In this document: positions 17,656 to 25,055 of the stretch, one piece after another | Position numbering within the stretch: the first letter of the stretch is position 1 | How the letters are laid out: every line of letters starts with the position of its first letter | Assembly: GCA_964609825.1 (NCBI GenBank) | Contig: CAZSSH010000002.1 | Coordinates: forward strand, 569,330 to 633,329 | DNA: 64,000 nucleotides | Source of the DNA: CAZSSH01 sp964609825 | Lineage (GTDB): Bacteria; Verrucomicrobiota; Lentisphaeria; Victivallales; Victivallaceae | Direction: 5' to 3' | Position numbers and translations under genes: made by a program | Notes under the pieces: generated by a model | Databases searched by the model: none | Seen by the model: the letters and a program-made list of their open reading frames with translations, nothing else | Told to the model about the DNA's origin: nothing

Positions 17656-19149
17656 CTAAAATTTCAGTTTTATCGCGGCCATTTGCCAGCCGCGCGTCTC
17701 AAGCATCTCCACCGGTCCGTTTTTTGCCTCCATGCGAATCATGGCATTGGCCGTGCCGGAGGGATAAACCATCTGACTCAATGCCTCGCTGCCGTCCTGG
17801 ATAAATACTTCAATAATACAATGATCAATGTATATTTGCAATCCGATATTTCCTTCCTGATCCGGTGCGATACAACATTCCTGACGCAGATATTTCCGCC
17901 CCGGCGGCACATCCGGCCAGATGTGCATCAAAGGGGATCCGCCGGAGGAGGGGGTGCCGAACCGGCCGATATCCAAAGACAATATACCGGCGGCACCGTC
18001 ATAAATCAACTCGGCATATTCGCCGCTTCGGGGGTCCTCCAGCAGCCGCAGTGAAAAAATTTCCCGGCCCGGCCGCATTTTTAACGACAGCTCCAACGAT
18101 TGTCCGGTCAGCGGCAGCGTGTGAAGTTCGCCGGGTGACATGGTAAATGGCGCCAGCGTCATCGGGTGGTTGCGGAGTTGTTGAAACTCCCCGGGAACTT
18201 TGAAATGCACGCGATTGTCCTTGTCATCCCAATAAAAATGTCGCGGCAGACTCCACAATTGCCGGAAATATTCAGTTTCCGGGCGCTTGTCCATGGCAAA
18301 ATCGCCGGTACATTGCGGCAAAACCCAAAACCAGACAATTCGGCGCCCCCGGTCATCCAAACAGCTTTCCGGGGCAAACAGCGATCCCCCCGGCCGGCAC
18401 AGCCGGTAATGTTCGCGCGGGATAAAGGTGTGATGCAGATAATCGCCCACGTAATAACGGGCGCCAAGGGCATGGCTGATTCCCAATAAAATCCACTTGG
18501 GTCCCAATTTAAAAAAATCAGGGCAGGCCAAGTCTTCGTAGACTTCGGTGAATCTCGGGCTGGATTGAAAAAACGGCCGCAAATATTGCCAATTAATCAG
18601 ATCGTCCGATTGAAACAAATAGGCGCAATCGTACTCCATAAACGGTCGCCGCCGCGCCCCGAGAATCGCGTAATAAGTGCCGTCCTCAAGCCAAACGTGC
18701 GGGTCAAAAACATGATAGACATCATTTTCCGGCAAATTTTCGACCTCGGGGATGACCGGATTGCCGGAGAATTTGCGCCATACCAAAAGCTCGTCATCTT
18801 CGGGATATGCCAACGCAATGCCGTTGCCCAAGCTGCAATACACGATGACCGGCCGCCCGGTTTTATCCAAAAGCGCGCAACCGCTGTAGACGGCCTGCTC
18901 CGGTCCGTCGGCATCCGGGAGCAATACCGGAGGATGAAAATCCCATTCCAGCAAATTGGCGCTGGAGGCATGGCCCCAACCGCAACTGCGCGGCTGCGCC
19001 ACTTTGTTTTGAAACAAATAAAAGACGTGATATTTACCCCGCCAAAAAATACACCCATTGGGGTCAAACGGATTATGCCATACTTCCGGTCCATAAAAAT
19101 GGTACTCCGGCAGCCAGTGCCGCGGCGGCGGCGGATAAGTATCTTTCAT
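17656..19149 (-). CDS. GH32-like five-bladed beta-propeller glycoside hydrolase
   Basis: A 497-residue protein with a GH32 propeller (~1-320) and a C-terminal beta-sandwich (~335-497). The nucleophile motif is present as FDPNG (~30), but the usual RDP motif reads FDPHVW (~150) and the usual ECP acid/base motif reads LACPDFF (~205), with glutamate four residues earlier (EDLACPD). These changes place it outside the classical invertase/levanase group, so fructan is not certain as substrate. No signal peptide: it starts MKDTYPPPPRHWLPEY. It follows the pseudopilin by 44 bp. Confidence 0.8.
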   Translation of the reverse strand: MKDTYPPPPRHWLPEYHFYGPEVWHNPFDPNGCIFWRGKYHVFYLFQNKVAQPRSCGWGHASSANLLEWDFHPPVLLPDADGPEQAVYSGCALLDKTGRPVIVYCSLGNGIALAYPEDDELLVWRKFSGNPVIPEVENLPENDVYHVFDPHVWLEDGTYYAILGARRRPFMEYDCAYLFQSDDLINWQYLRPFFQSSPRFTEVYEDLACPDFFKLGPKWILLGISHALGARYYVGDYLHHTFIPREHYRLCRPGGSLFAPESCLDDRGRRIVWFWVLPQCTGDFAMDKRPETEYFRQLWSLPRHFYWDDKDNRVHFKVPGEFQQLRNHPMTLAPFTMSPGELHTLPLTGQSLELSLKMRPGREIFSLRLLEDPRSGEYAELIYDGAAGILSLDIGRFGTPSSGGSPLMHIWPDVPPGRKYLRQECCIAPDQEGNIGLQIYIDHCIIEVFIQDGSEALSQMVYPSGTANAMIRMEAKNGPVEMLETRGWQMAAIKLKF

Positions 19150-19193
19150 TGCTGTAAATCTTCTGCGGGTTGGTCAATCGAACATTGTTTATT

Positions 19194-19931
19194 TTAAGGA
19201 ATCAGCCACAGGTCATTGCACCGGGGAACCTCGATGGTGACCAGTTCGCTTCCCTTCATCGTCGTTACGTGTCCGTCGCAAAAGAGCACATTTTGCCGGT
19301 CGCGGTGGCGGTTGAGAGACGGGCCGTATTCGTTTGGATTCCACCCGGGCAACCCGGTGACGGCATAGGGGAACGAAATTTTGTCCGCTCCTTCGCTGGT
19401 CAATACTTTGATTGATGGTTTTTTTACATCTTCCAAAGCCCGCGGGCGTTTTCCCGTCGGTTTTTCGCCCCAATTGTCGCCGCCGGACGGACACGGTCCG
19501 GTTTCGTTGGCCCCGTAGGATGTTTCTGCCGCCATGTTATTGGCGTTGGCCAGAGCCAGACTGCGCGAAGTGTCGGCGGGGCAAAAAAAGACTGCCATAT
19601 TCACTTTGTACTGCCGGCTTAATTTGCCAAACCAATAAGGCTGGCGATTGTCATCGACATCCGCACCGGCTCCGAAATTTTGTGCCCAGGAGCCATCCCA
19701 TTGTCTGCCTTGGATATTGCTGTTGGGCAGCATTCGGTGATCATTGTTAAACATATTCATCGATTGTCCAATGGTTTTTTGATTGTTTTGGCAAGATGAT
19801 GCACGGGCCGATTCGCGCGCCTGATTCAGCGCCGGCAGCAGCATTGACGCCAAAATTGCGATGATGGCAATTACAACTAAAAGTTCAATCAATGTAAAAG
19901 ATTGGGAATTCCCGTTTTTTGTTTCCTTCAT
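19194..19931 (-). CDS. Type IV prepilin-like protein, H-X9-DG type (locus 1)
   Basis: A 245-residue protein: short leader MKETKNGNSQS, then the hydrophobic segment FTLIELLVVIAIIAIL with the pilin Glu at +5, then a globular domain ending in HRDRQNVLFCDGHV, an exact H-X9-DG motif. The residue before the cleavage point is Ser, not Gly. The ATG at 19931 is preceded by GAGG at 8 nt; upstream in-frame starts lack this. By family it is a pseudopilin exported and anchored in the inner membrane. It is second in locus 1, between regulator and enzymes. Confidence 0.88.
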   Translation of the reverse strand: MKETKNGNSQSFTLIELLVVIAIIAILASMLLPALNQARESARASSCQNNQKTIGQSMNMFNNDHRMLPNSNIQGRQWDGSWAQNFGAGADVDDNRQPYWFGKLSRQYKVNMAVFFCPADTSRSLALANANNMAAETSYGANETGPCPSGGDNWGEKPTGKRPRALEDVKKPSIKVLTSEGADKISFPYAVTGLPGWNPNEYGPSLNRHRDRQNVLFCDGHVTTMKGSELVTIEVPRCNDLWLIP

Positions 19932-20064
19932 TTCAATCCTCGTTGGTTTTTTTGATATAATTACTGTGATCTCGATCCTGGAGAAAGGGGGGAACGGTGA
20001 CGGCACTCAATTTTTTATTTTTTCCTCCTGTATTATGTTTCAGTTTTGTTTGTTGCCAAAAATG

Positions 20065-21231
20065 TTAACTGCCGATAGATTGCAATTTATCATTGATATC
20101 ATTTTGCGGGACCAAACTCGAGACATCGCCGGATTGCCGCCGGATCAGCCGCACGGGCAATGTTTTATTTAACGTAATCGCGGGGTTTCCGTTGATCAGA
20201 CAGTGGAGCAACTTTGCCGCCTCGTAGCCGATTTCATACCGGGGCTGACGAATACTGCTTAAATTGAGTGTTTTTGCCAGAGGCAGGTCATCAAATCCGC
20301 AAATAAATACATCTTTTCCGACCGTTCGCTTCATATTGTTTGCCGTATCCATGGCAATTTGTGCGATGTAATCATTTTCGGCAAAGATGGCGACGGGATT
20401 GGCTCCGGTCAAAATTTTCATCGTGGTTTTGCCGATAAATTTGTCATGTTTGTCGTCAAACCAACCGATGGATTCCGGCAATTGATAAAAACTGGTAAAA
20501 TTGGGGATTTTGGTTCGCAGACCATAATCTGTCATGGCCTGACAAAAACCATCATACCGCCGCACTTGCGTTGAGCATTTCGGGGTTTCCCCGAGATAAT
20601 GCACCCCATTGCAAAAACCCTCGAGCAGCGAAACCGTTGCGGCGTATGCGCCGCCGAAATTGTCGACTCCCACCCATGGCAAATTTAAATTGGGCAAAGA
20701 AACGTCTGCGCATACCATCGGAAATTTGCGGTTGACCAAATCGCGAATGATATTATCGCAACTGTTATGGCCGGTCAATAAAATCAATCCCGAAAGCTGC
20801 AAGGCGTCGATTTGGGCCAAATCGCGGCTCAGTGCCTCGGGGCCCTCGGGGTTTTGCAGGAGCAAAAATGACAAATTGTTTTTTTGGGCAAAATCTTGAA
20901 TCCCGCGGTTGACCTCGATGGTCATCGCGTCGGGAAATGCCGCCATCACGGCGCCGATGGTGATCGGCTCGGCCGGCAGCCGGACGATCGCCGGCTCGGG
21001 CAATTTGAGGGCGGGGTTGATCCGCGAGCCGCAATTGGGGATCTTGATCAATACCTGATCGCGCTCCAGGATGCTCAATACTTTGCGGATGGTCATCCGC
21101 GAGCTGCCGTATTTGTCCGCCAGCTCATCCTCCGAGGGCAAATACTCCTCGACGGGATAGACTTTTTGCCAGATGTCTTTGAGGACTTCTTCGGCCAGAC
21201 GGACGGCTTTGCTTTTATAAGTAATATTCAT
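20065..21231 (-). CDS. GntR-HTH / LacI-type sugar-binding regulator (locus 1)
   Basis: A 388-residue protein with a GntR winged helix (LPSEDELADKYGSSRMTIRK, ~30-50) and a LacI-type ligand domain from ~90 (ITIGAVMAAFPDAM; WVGVDNFGGAYAATVSLL; VFICGFDDLPLAKTLNLSSI). The arrangement matches AraR-type repressors: a GntR head and a sugar-sensing body. It is first gene of a minus-strand run ending at the GH38 gene. The promoter and a long dyad lie just upstream. No clear ribosome site is visible before the ATG. Confidence 0.87.
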   Translation of the reverse strand: MNITYKSKAVRLAEEVLKDIWQKVYPVEEYLPSEDELADKYGSSRMTIRKVLSILERDQVLIKIPNCGSRINPALKLPEPAIVRLPAEPITIGAVMAAFPDAMTIEVNRGIQDFAQKNNLSFLLLQNPEGPEALSRDLAQIDALQLSGLILLTGHNSCDNIIRDLVNRKFPMVCADVSLPNLNLPWVGVDNFGGAYAATVSLLEGFCNGVHYLGETPKCSTQVRRYDGFCQAMTDYGLRTKIPNFTSFYQLPESIGWFDDKHDKFIGKTTMKILTGANPVAIFAENDYIAQIAMDTANNMKRTVGKDVFICGFDDLPLAKTLNLSSIRQPRYEIGYEAAKLLHCLINGNPAITLNKTLPVRLIRRQSGDVSSLVPQNDINDKLQSIGS

Positions 21232-21261
21232 AATTTTAACAATTTTCTTTGGTTTGTATAT

Positions 21262-21325
21262 ATTTTACTCCATTTTACCCGCAATGTCAAGAGATATTGT
21301 ATTAAATTTGCAAAAATTTATACAA
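21262..21325 (-). promoter_or_regulatory. Promoter of locus 1 with upstream dyad
   Basis: Minus-strand promoter TTGACA (21285-21290), 17-bp spacer, TAAAAT (21262-21267). Just upstream at 21297-21325 is a near-perfect inverted repeat with outer arms TTGTAT and ATACAA and inner arms AAATTT/AAATTT around GCAA. It lies between this promoter and the divergent one at 21398 and is the best operator candidate for the GntR/LacI product. Confidence 0.5.
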
Positions 21326-21397
21326 TTTAATGAAAATCGTTAACCGATTGACGGTCAATACGGATAAAAATTAATGGGAATTTTATCGGTCAGGCGC

Positions 21398-21425
21398 TTG
21401 CATTTAATGCTGAATCCCGTATATT
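21398..21425 (+). promoter_or_regulatory. Predicted promoter of the Ntn hydrolase gene
   Basis: TTGCAT (21398-21403), 16-bp spacer, TATATT (21420-21425), followed by a GAGGAG ribosome site and ATGATG at 21484. Confidence 0.55.
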
Positions 21426-21483
21426 GATCATTAGGCCAATGCCGTGCCGCCCGGTTGCCGGGCGATAATTTGAGGAGATAAAG

Positions 21484-22611
21484 ATGATGAGTACTCACAG
21501 TCATGACAGCAAAAACTCCGCGTCGGGCATTTGGGATTTGTCGCTTGGCGCCGCGGTTTCCGGCTTTATTATTGTATTGCTTTTTGCACTTGCGGTCATT
21601 TTTTCCTCCTCTGCTCAGGCATGTACGCGCGTCACTTACATCGGGCCAGATCAGCGGGTGCTGAGCGGCCGGTCATGGGATTGGCCCAATGACGGCGAGA
21701 CCGATTTGTGGGCGTACCCGGCCGGCTTGGCCCGGAGCGGCAACGGCGATGATGTCAACAGTGTGCGCTGGGTCTCCAGGTACGGCAGCGTCACCGCCAG
21801 CGCCTTTAACGTCGGCACCGCCGACGGCATCAACACCGCCGGGCTGTCGGTCAATGTCTTGTATCTTTCCGGCAGCGATTACGGTCAACCCGACCCCAAT
21901 AAAAAGAGTCTCACCTTGTTTTCGTGGGCGCAATTTTTGCTCGACAATTATGCCACGGTCAAGGAAGCCGTCGCCGATTTCGGCAGCGGCAAGTACAACG
22001 TTCTGGCCGTTCCCGACATCGACGGCCAAAAAATGCATTTGCACGTCAGCATTACCGATGCCGCCGGCGACAATGCCGTCTTTGAGTATCTTGACGGCAA
22101 GCTTACCGTCCACCACGGCAAACAATATAACGTGATGACCAACGAGCCCTCGTTTGATCAGCAGTTGGCGATCAACGAGTACTGGAAGCGCACCGACGGC
22201 AAATTTTTGCCGGGCACCGAGGACCCCGCCGACCGCTTTGTCCGCGCAAGCTATTATTTGGACAATGCGTACAAAACCGCCGATGTGCAAATGGCGGTCG
22301 CCACCGTTTTCTCAATCATCCGCAACGCATCGGTGCCGTTTTTAAACGTCAGCTCCGAGCGGCCCAATCTGTCGCCGACCTACTGGCGGACGGTGGGAGA
22401 TTTGACCGGTAAAGTATATTATTTTGAGGAAACCAACCGCCCCAATGTCTTTTGGGTGGATTTGAGCAAGCTTGATCTCAAAGCGGGTGCATCCGTCAAA
22501 AAACTGCCGCTGGCCGGCGGCGAAATCTACGCGGGCGAGACCAGCGACCGCTTTGTCGACGCCAAACCCTTTGTTCTCGGCGACCTGAGCGCCAAAAAGA
22601 CCCACAAGTAA
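21484..22611 (+). CDS. Periplasmic linear-amide C-N hydrolase (choloylglycine hydrolase / penicillin V acylase family)
   Basis: An N-terminal helix (~24-42) ends in SSSAQA, followed by Cys47. After signal cleavage this Cys becomes residue 1 and the Ntn nucleophile. Arg63 (position 17) and Asp66 (position 20), in SGRSWDW, fall exactly at the catalytic spacing of penicillin V acylases. The remaining ~310 residues fit the Ntn fold (YNVMTNEPSFDQQLAINEYW). Such enzymes cleave bile-salt amides, penicillin V or N-acyl homoserine lactones; the choice cannot be made here. A single-gene unit with its own promoter. Confidence 0.88.
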   Translation: MMSTHSHDSKNSASGIWDLSLGAAVSGFIIVLLFALAVIFSSSAQACTRVTYIGPDQRVLSGRSWDWPNDGETDLWAYPAGLARSGNGDDVNSVRWVSRYGSVTASAFNVGTADGINTAGLSVNVLYLSGSDYGQPDPNKKSLTLFSWAQFLLDNYATVKEAVADFGSGKYNVLAVPDIDGQKMHLHVSITDAAGDNAVFEYLDGKLTVHHGKQYNVMTNEPSFDQQLAINEYWKRTDGKFLPGTEDPADRFVRASYYLDNAYKTADVQMAVATVFSIIRNASVPFLNVSSERPNLSPTYWRTVGDLTGKVYYFEETNRPNVFWVDLSKLDLKAGASVKKLPLAGGEIYAGETSDRFVDAKPFVLGDLSAKKTHK

Positions 22612-22832
22612 GCATACGCGAGGGGCACACCAAGCCGCATTGCGCGGGGCTGGCTGGCTTCTGCTCTTTGAGGTGAGTGATCCCGGCGCAGGCGAGCAGC
22701 ATTTGCAAAATGACCGCAAGATCAACCGCCGGATAATAAGTTTTTCTGCTCCTGAAGTATTTGGAGTAATAACGGCAACACCCAAAAAAATTACCACTAC
22801 GCGCAGCAATTTTCCGGACGGAGCGGCATGAG

Positions 22833-23768
22833 TCATTGGCGGCCCCCGGCGGCCGCTTCTTTGGTAAACATCGCTTTGACGCGGGGGTGGTACAATACCC
22901 GGAGCATGGCAAACGGACTCAGCCATATGACAGCGGCCGGTATGGTTACCCAAAAAAACGGCGGCGCCAGATATACGAAAAAGCAGCCCGCGAGTCCCAA
23001 AAATACCGCGGTGGGCCACAATAAAACAATGGCGCACCGCCGCCAAAAATTGCGAAAATGCAATAATCCCGCCCCGGCAATGATATTCAGGAGATAAAAT
23101 AACTTGAGGGGAAAGCCGGAGCTGCTGAAGTTTTTAGCCAGTGAGGTATAAAAATTATCGTCCCAGATGAAATTGATCGGGCCGATGAGAGCGCCGATAG
23201 AGACGACAATCATGATCCATCCGATCATCTTGACCCACCGGCGCAATGATTGATCCGATACCGTCGTCCATCGCTGCTTGGGAGGAGAAACTTGATTGCG
23301 GGTCGGGGGCGACGGTCGGGTCGGGGGCGCTGCCGCATATGGGGCGGCTTCTTTGGTAAACATCGCTCTGACACGGGGGGTATGCAAGACCCACAGCATG
23401 GCGAAACCGATCACTCCCGTCAGCGAGAGGCAGGCCAACAGCATCAGGCCGGACACGTCGGGCGGGCGTATTATGAACCCAAACATAAATGCGTCGATCA
23501 AAGACAAAATGGCCAATGACCACAAGAGTACGATAGCATACAGCCGCCAGAAATTGTATAAGCGCAACAATCCCGCTCCGGCAATGATATTCAGGAGACA
23601 AAATAACTTGAGCGGGATATTTGAGAGAGTAAAACCGGCGGCCAGTTTGGTATAAAAATCACTGGTGCAGCTAAAACTGGCCGGGTCAATGAAACCGCAA
23701 ACCCCCAGGAAGATAAAAATCCAGGCTACGGTTTTGATATTTTGCCGCAATGTATTGTCGGAAGTCAT
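22833..23768 (-). CDS. Membrane protein made of two tandem copies of a four-helix unit
   Basis: A 311-residue inner-membrane protein with two ~150-residue halves joined by a proline-rich linker (PPTRPSPPTRNQVSPP). Each half has FYTxLAxxFxxSxxPLKLF, LLNIIAGAGLL, NFWRxxAIVLLW and HxPRVxAMFTKEAA. The halves are also very similar as DNA, so the duplication is recent. I chose the ATG at 23768 because GGAGG lies 7 nt before it; the ATG at 23780 has no such site. Function unknown. Confidence 0.7.
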   Translation of the reverse strand: MTSDNTLRQNIKTVAWIFIFLGVCGFIDPASFSCTSDFYTKLAAGFTLSNIPLKLFCLLNIIAGAGLLRLYNFWRLYAIVLLWSLAILSLIDAFMFGFIIRPPDVSGLMLLACLSLTGVIGFAMLWVLHTPRVRAMFTKEAAPYAAAPPTRPSPPTRNQVSPPKQRWTTVSDQSLRRWVKMIGWIMIVVSIGALIGPINFIWDDNFYTSLAKNFSSSGFPLKLFYLLNIIAGAGLLHFRNFWRRCAIVLLWPTAVFLGLAGCFFVYLAPPFFWVTIPAAVIWLSPFAMLRVLYHPRVKAMFTKEAAAGGRQ

Positions 23769-23882
23769 GTCTGCCTCCATGATGGTGATTTAAAAATAAT
23801 GTATCACCGATCCGGCGGGATGCAAATTGATTATTTATCAAAAAACGCGGTATTTACACGGGGGAAATGCTCCGGCGGCGTT

Positions 23883-24932
23883 TTACCGGGCGCACTCCAG
23901 GCACTGCCAGTATTGGCGGAGGCCGGCAAAAATCCCCGGGCAGGCGGGGGCGTCCGGGTCCGGGATCGCCGGGGAAACAATCACCAGCGGGATTTTGAGC
24001 TCGCGGGCGAGTCGGCGCAGCTCCGGCGCATAGCCGTCGCGCTCCGGGTCAAACTCTTCCAATATCCGGGATTGCGGCGGCGGCTGGACAAAGCAAATCA
24101 CCTTGTATTGGCCGCTGTTGACCGCCGCGGTGACGATTTCTCCGATATCGATCAGCGAAACGGCCTCGGTACGGTTGTTTAACACAAGATAGCTTTGGTT
24201 ATAATACGGGCCCGGCCGCTTTTCCTCCCGGATCAGGAGGATCTGATCGGCGGTGAATTGGGGAAGGCGGCAGCGGTCGCAAAAAACATTGGGCGTACCC
24301 AGCGGCCGCACGACCCGGCGCCATTTGCCGGCGGCGGCGTTGACTTTGATCGGGTGACGGGCTAAAAATTCTTTGACCGCCGGGATTGCAATTTGCGGGT
24401 TTTGCCACTGCCAGCGGGCGGGATTCACCGCGCGGACGCTGTCGGCGGCGGCCCACAACGGATGAAATTGGGGGGCTGTTGGCCACGACGGCTGAAGAAG
24501 TTTGTCCGACAGCTGCCGCTGCCAGTCCGGCGACATTTGCGCCTGATAAAAAATCATGTCGGTATCCGGCTCGGTCGGCATATCATCGACGTTGACATCA
24601 TACACCGTACCGTCGCCGCCAAGCAGCAAAAAGCCGACAATGTGTCCGGTTTGGCCGGTTCCCCGCGACGGCAAATCCATGTCGTACTCATAACCGGTAA
24701 CCCGGTCGGGCAAGTCCGTATACGGGTAGCGGGTGGTCAGCGGGTCGCCGAGGATAATGATGCGCTCAAAGGAGATGAGCGGAATCAGCAAAATGTCGTC
24801 CCGGCAGTCCACCGCGCGGGAGATTTGCCCGGCCGCGTTTTGCGGCAGCGCGCTCCATACTTTTATGGTCGGCACGCAGCCGTTCAAAAGCAGCGCGGCA
24901 AGACAGATTGTTAACAACAGTCGATAAATCAT
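23883..24932 (-). CDS. Lipoprotein of unknown function
   Basis: A 349-residue protein with a lipoprotein signal MIYRLLLTICLAALLLNGC (lipobox LLNGC, Cys19). The mature part alternates charged loops and beta-like stretches and carries several cysteines near the end (VFCDRCRLPQ and the terminal YWQCLECAR). I recognise no domain. The ATG at 24932 gives the signal directly; the frame is open further upstream. It lies between the duplicated membrane protein and the terminator of locus 2 with no clear operon partner. Confidence 0.65.
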   Translation of the reverse strand: MIYRLLLTICLAALLLNGCVPTIKVWSALPQNAAGQISRAVDCRDDILLIPLISFERIIILGDPLTTRYPYTDLPDRVTGYEYDMDLPSRGTGQTGHIVGFLLLGGDGTVYDVNVDDMPTEPDTDMIFYQAQMSPDWQRQLSDKLLQPSWPTAPQFHPLWAAADSVRAVNPARWQWQNPQIAIPAVKEFLARHPIKVNAAAGKWRRVVRPLGTPNVFCDRCRLPQFTADQILLIREEKRPGPYYNQSYLVLNNRTEAVSLIDIGEIVTAAVNSGQYKVICFVQPPPQSRILEEFDPERDGYAPELRRLARELKIPLVIVSPAIPDPDAPACPGIFAGLRQYWQCLECAR

Positions 24933-25007
24933 CTTTGGGTCCGTTGCGGTGTTGATGTTGATTTTATTAATGTACCGCCAAATTTGTGATCTGCAAGTTT
25001 TTAAATA

Positions 25008-25038
25008 CAAAAAAAGCGGACTCAAAAAAGAGTCCGCT
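25008..25038 (-). terminator. Rho-independent terminator of locus 2
   Basis: Perfect 9-bp stem AGCGGACTC / GAGTCCGCT (25015-25023 with 25030-25038), 6-nt loop, followed on the minus strand by a T-tract. It closes the large hydrolase gene 18 bp after its stop. Confidence 0.85.
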
Positions 25039-25055
25039 CATAAAGACGCTGATAT

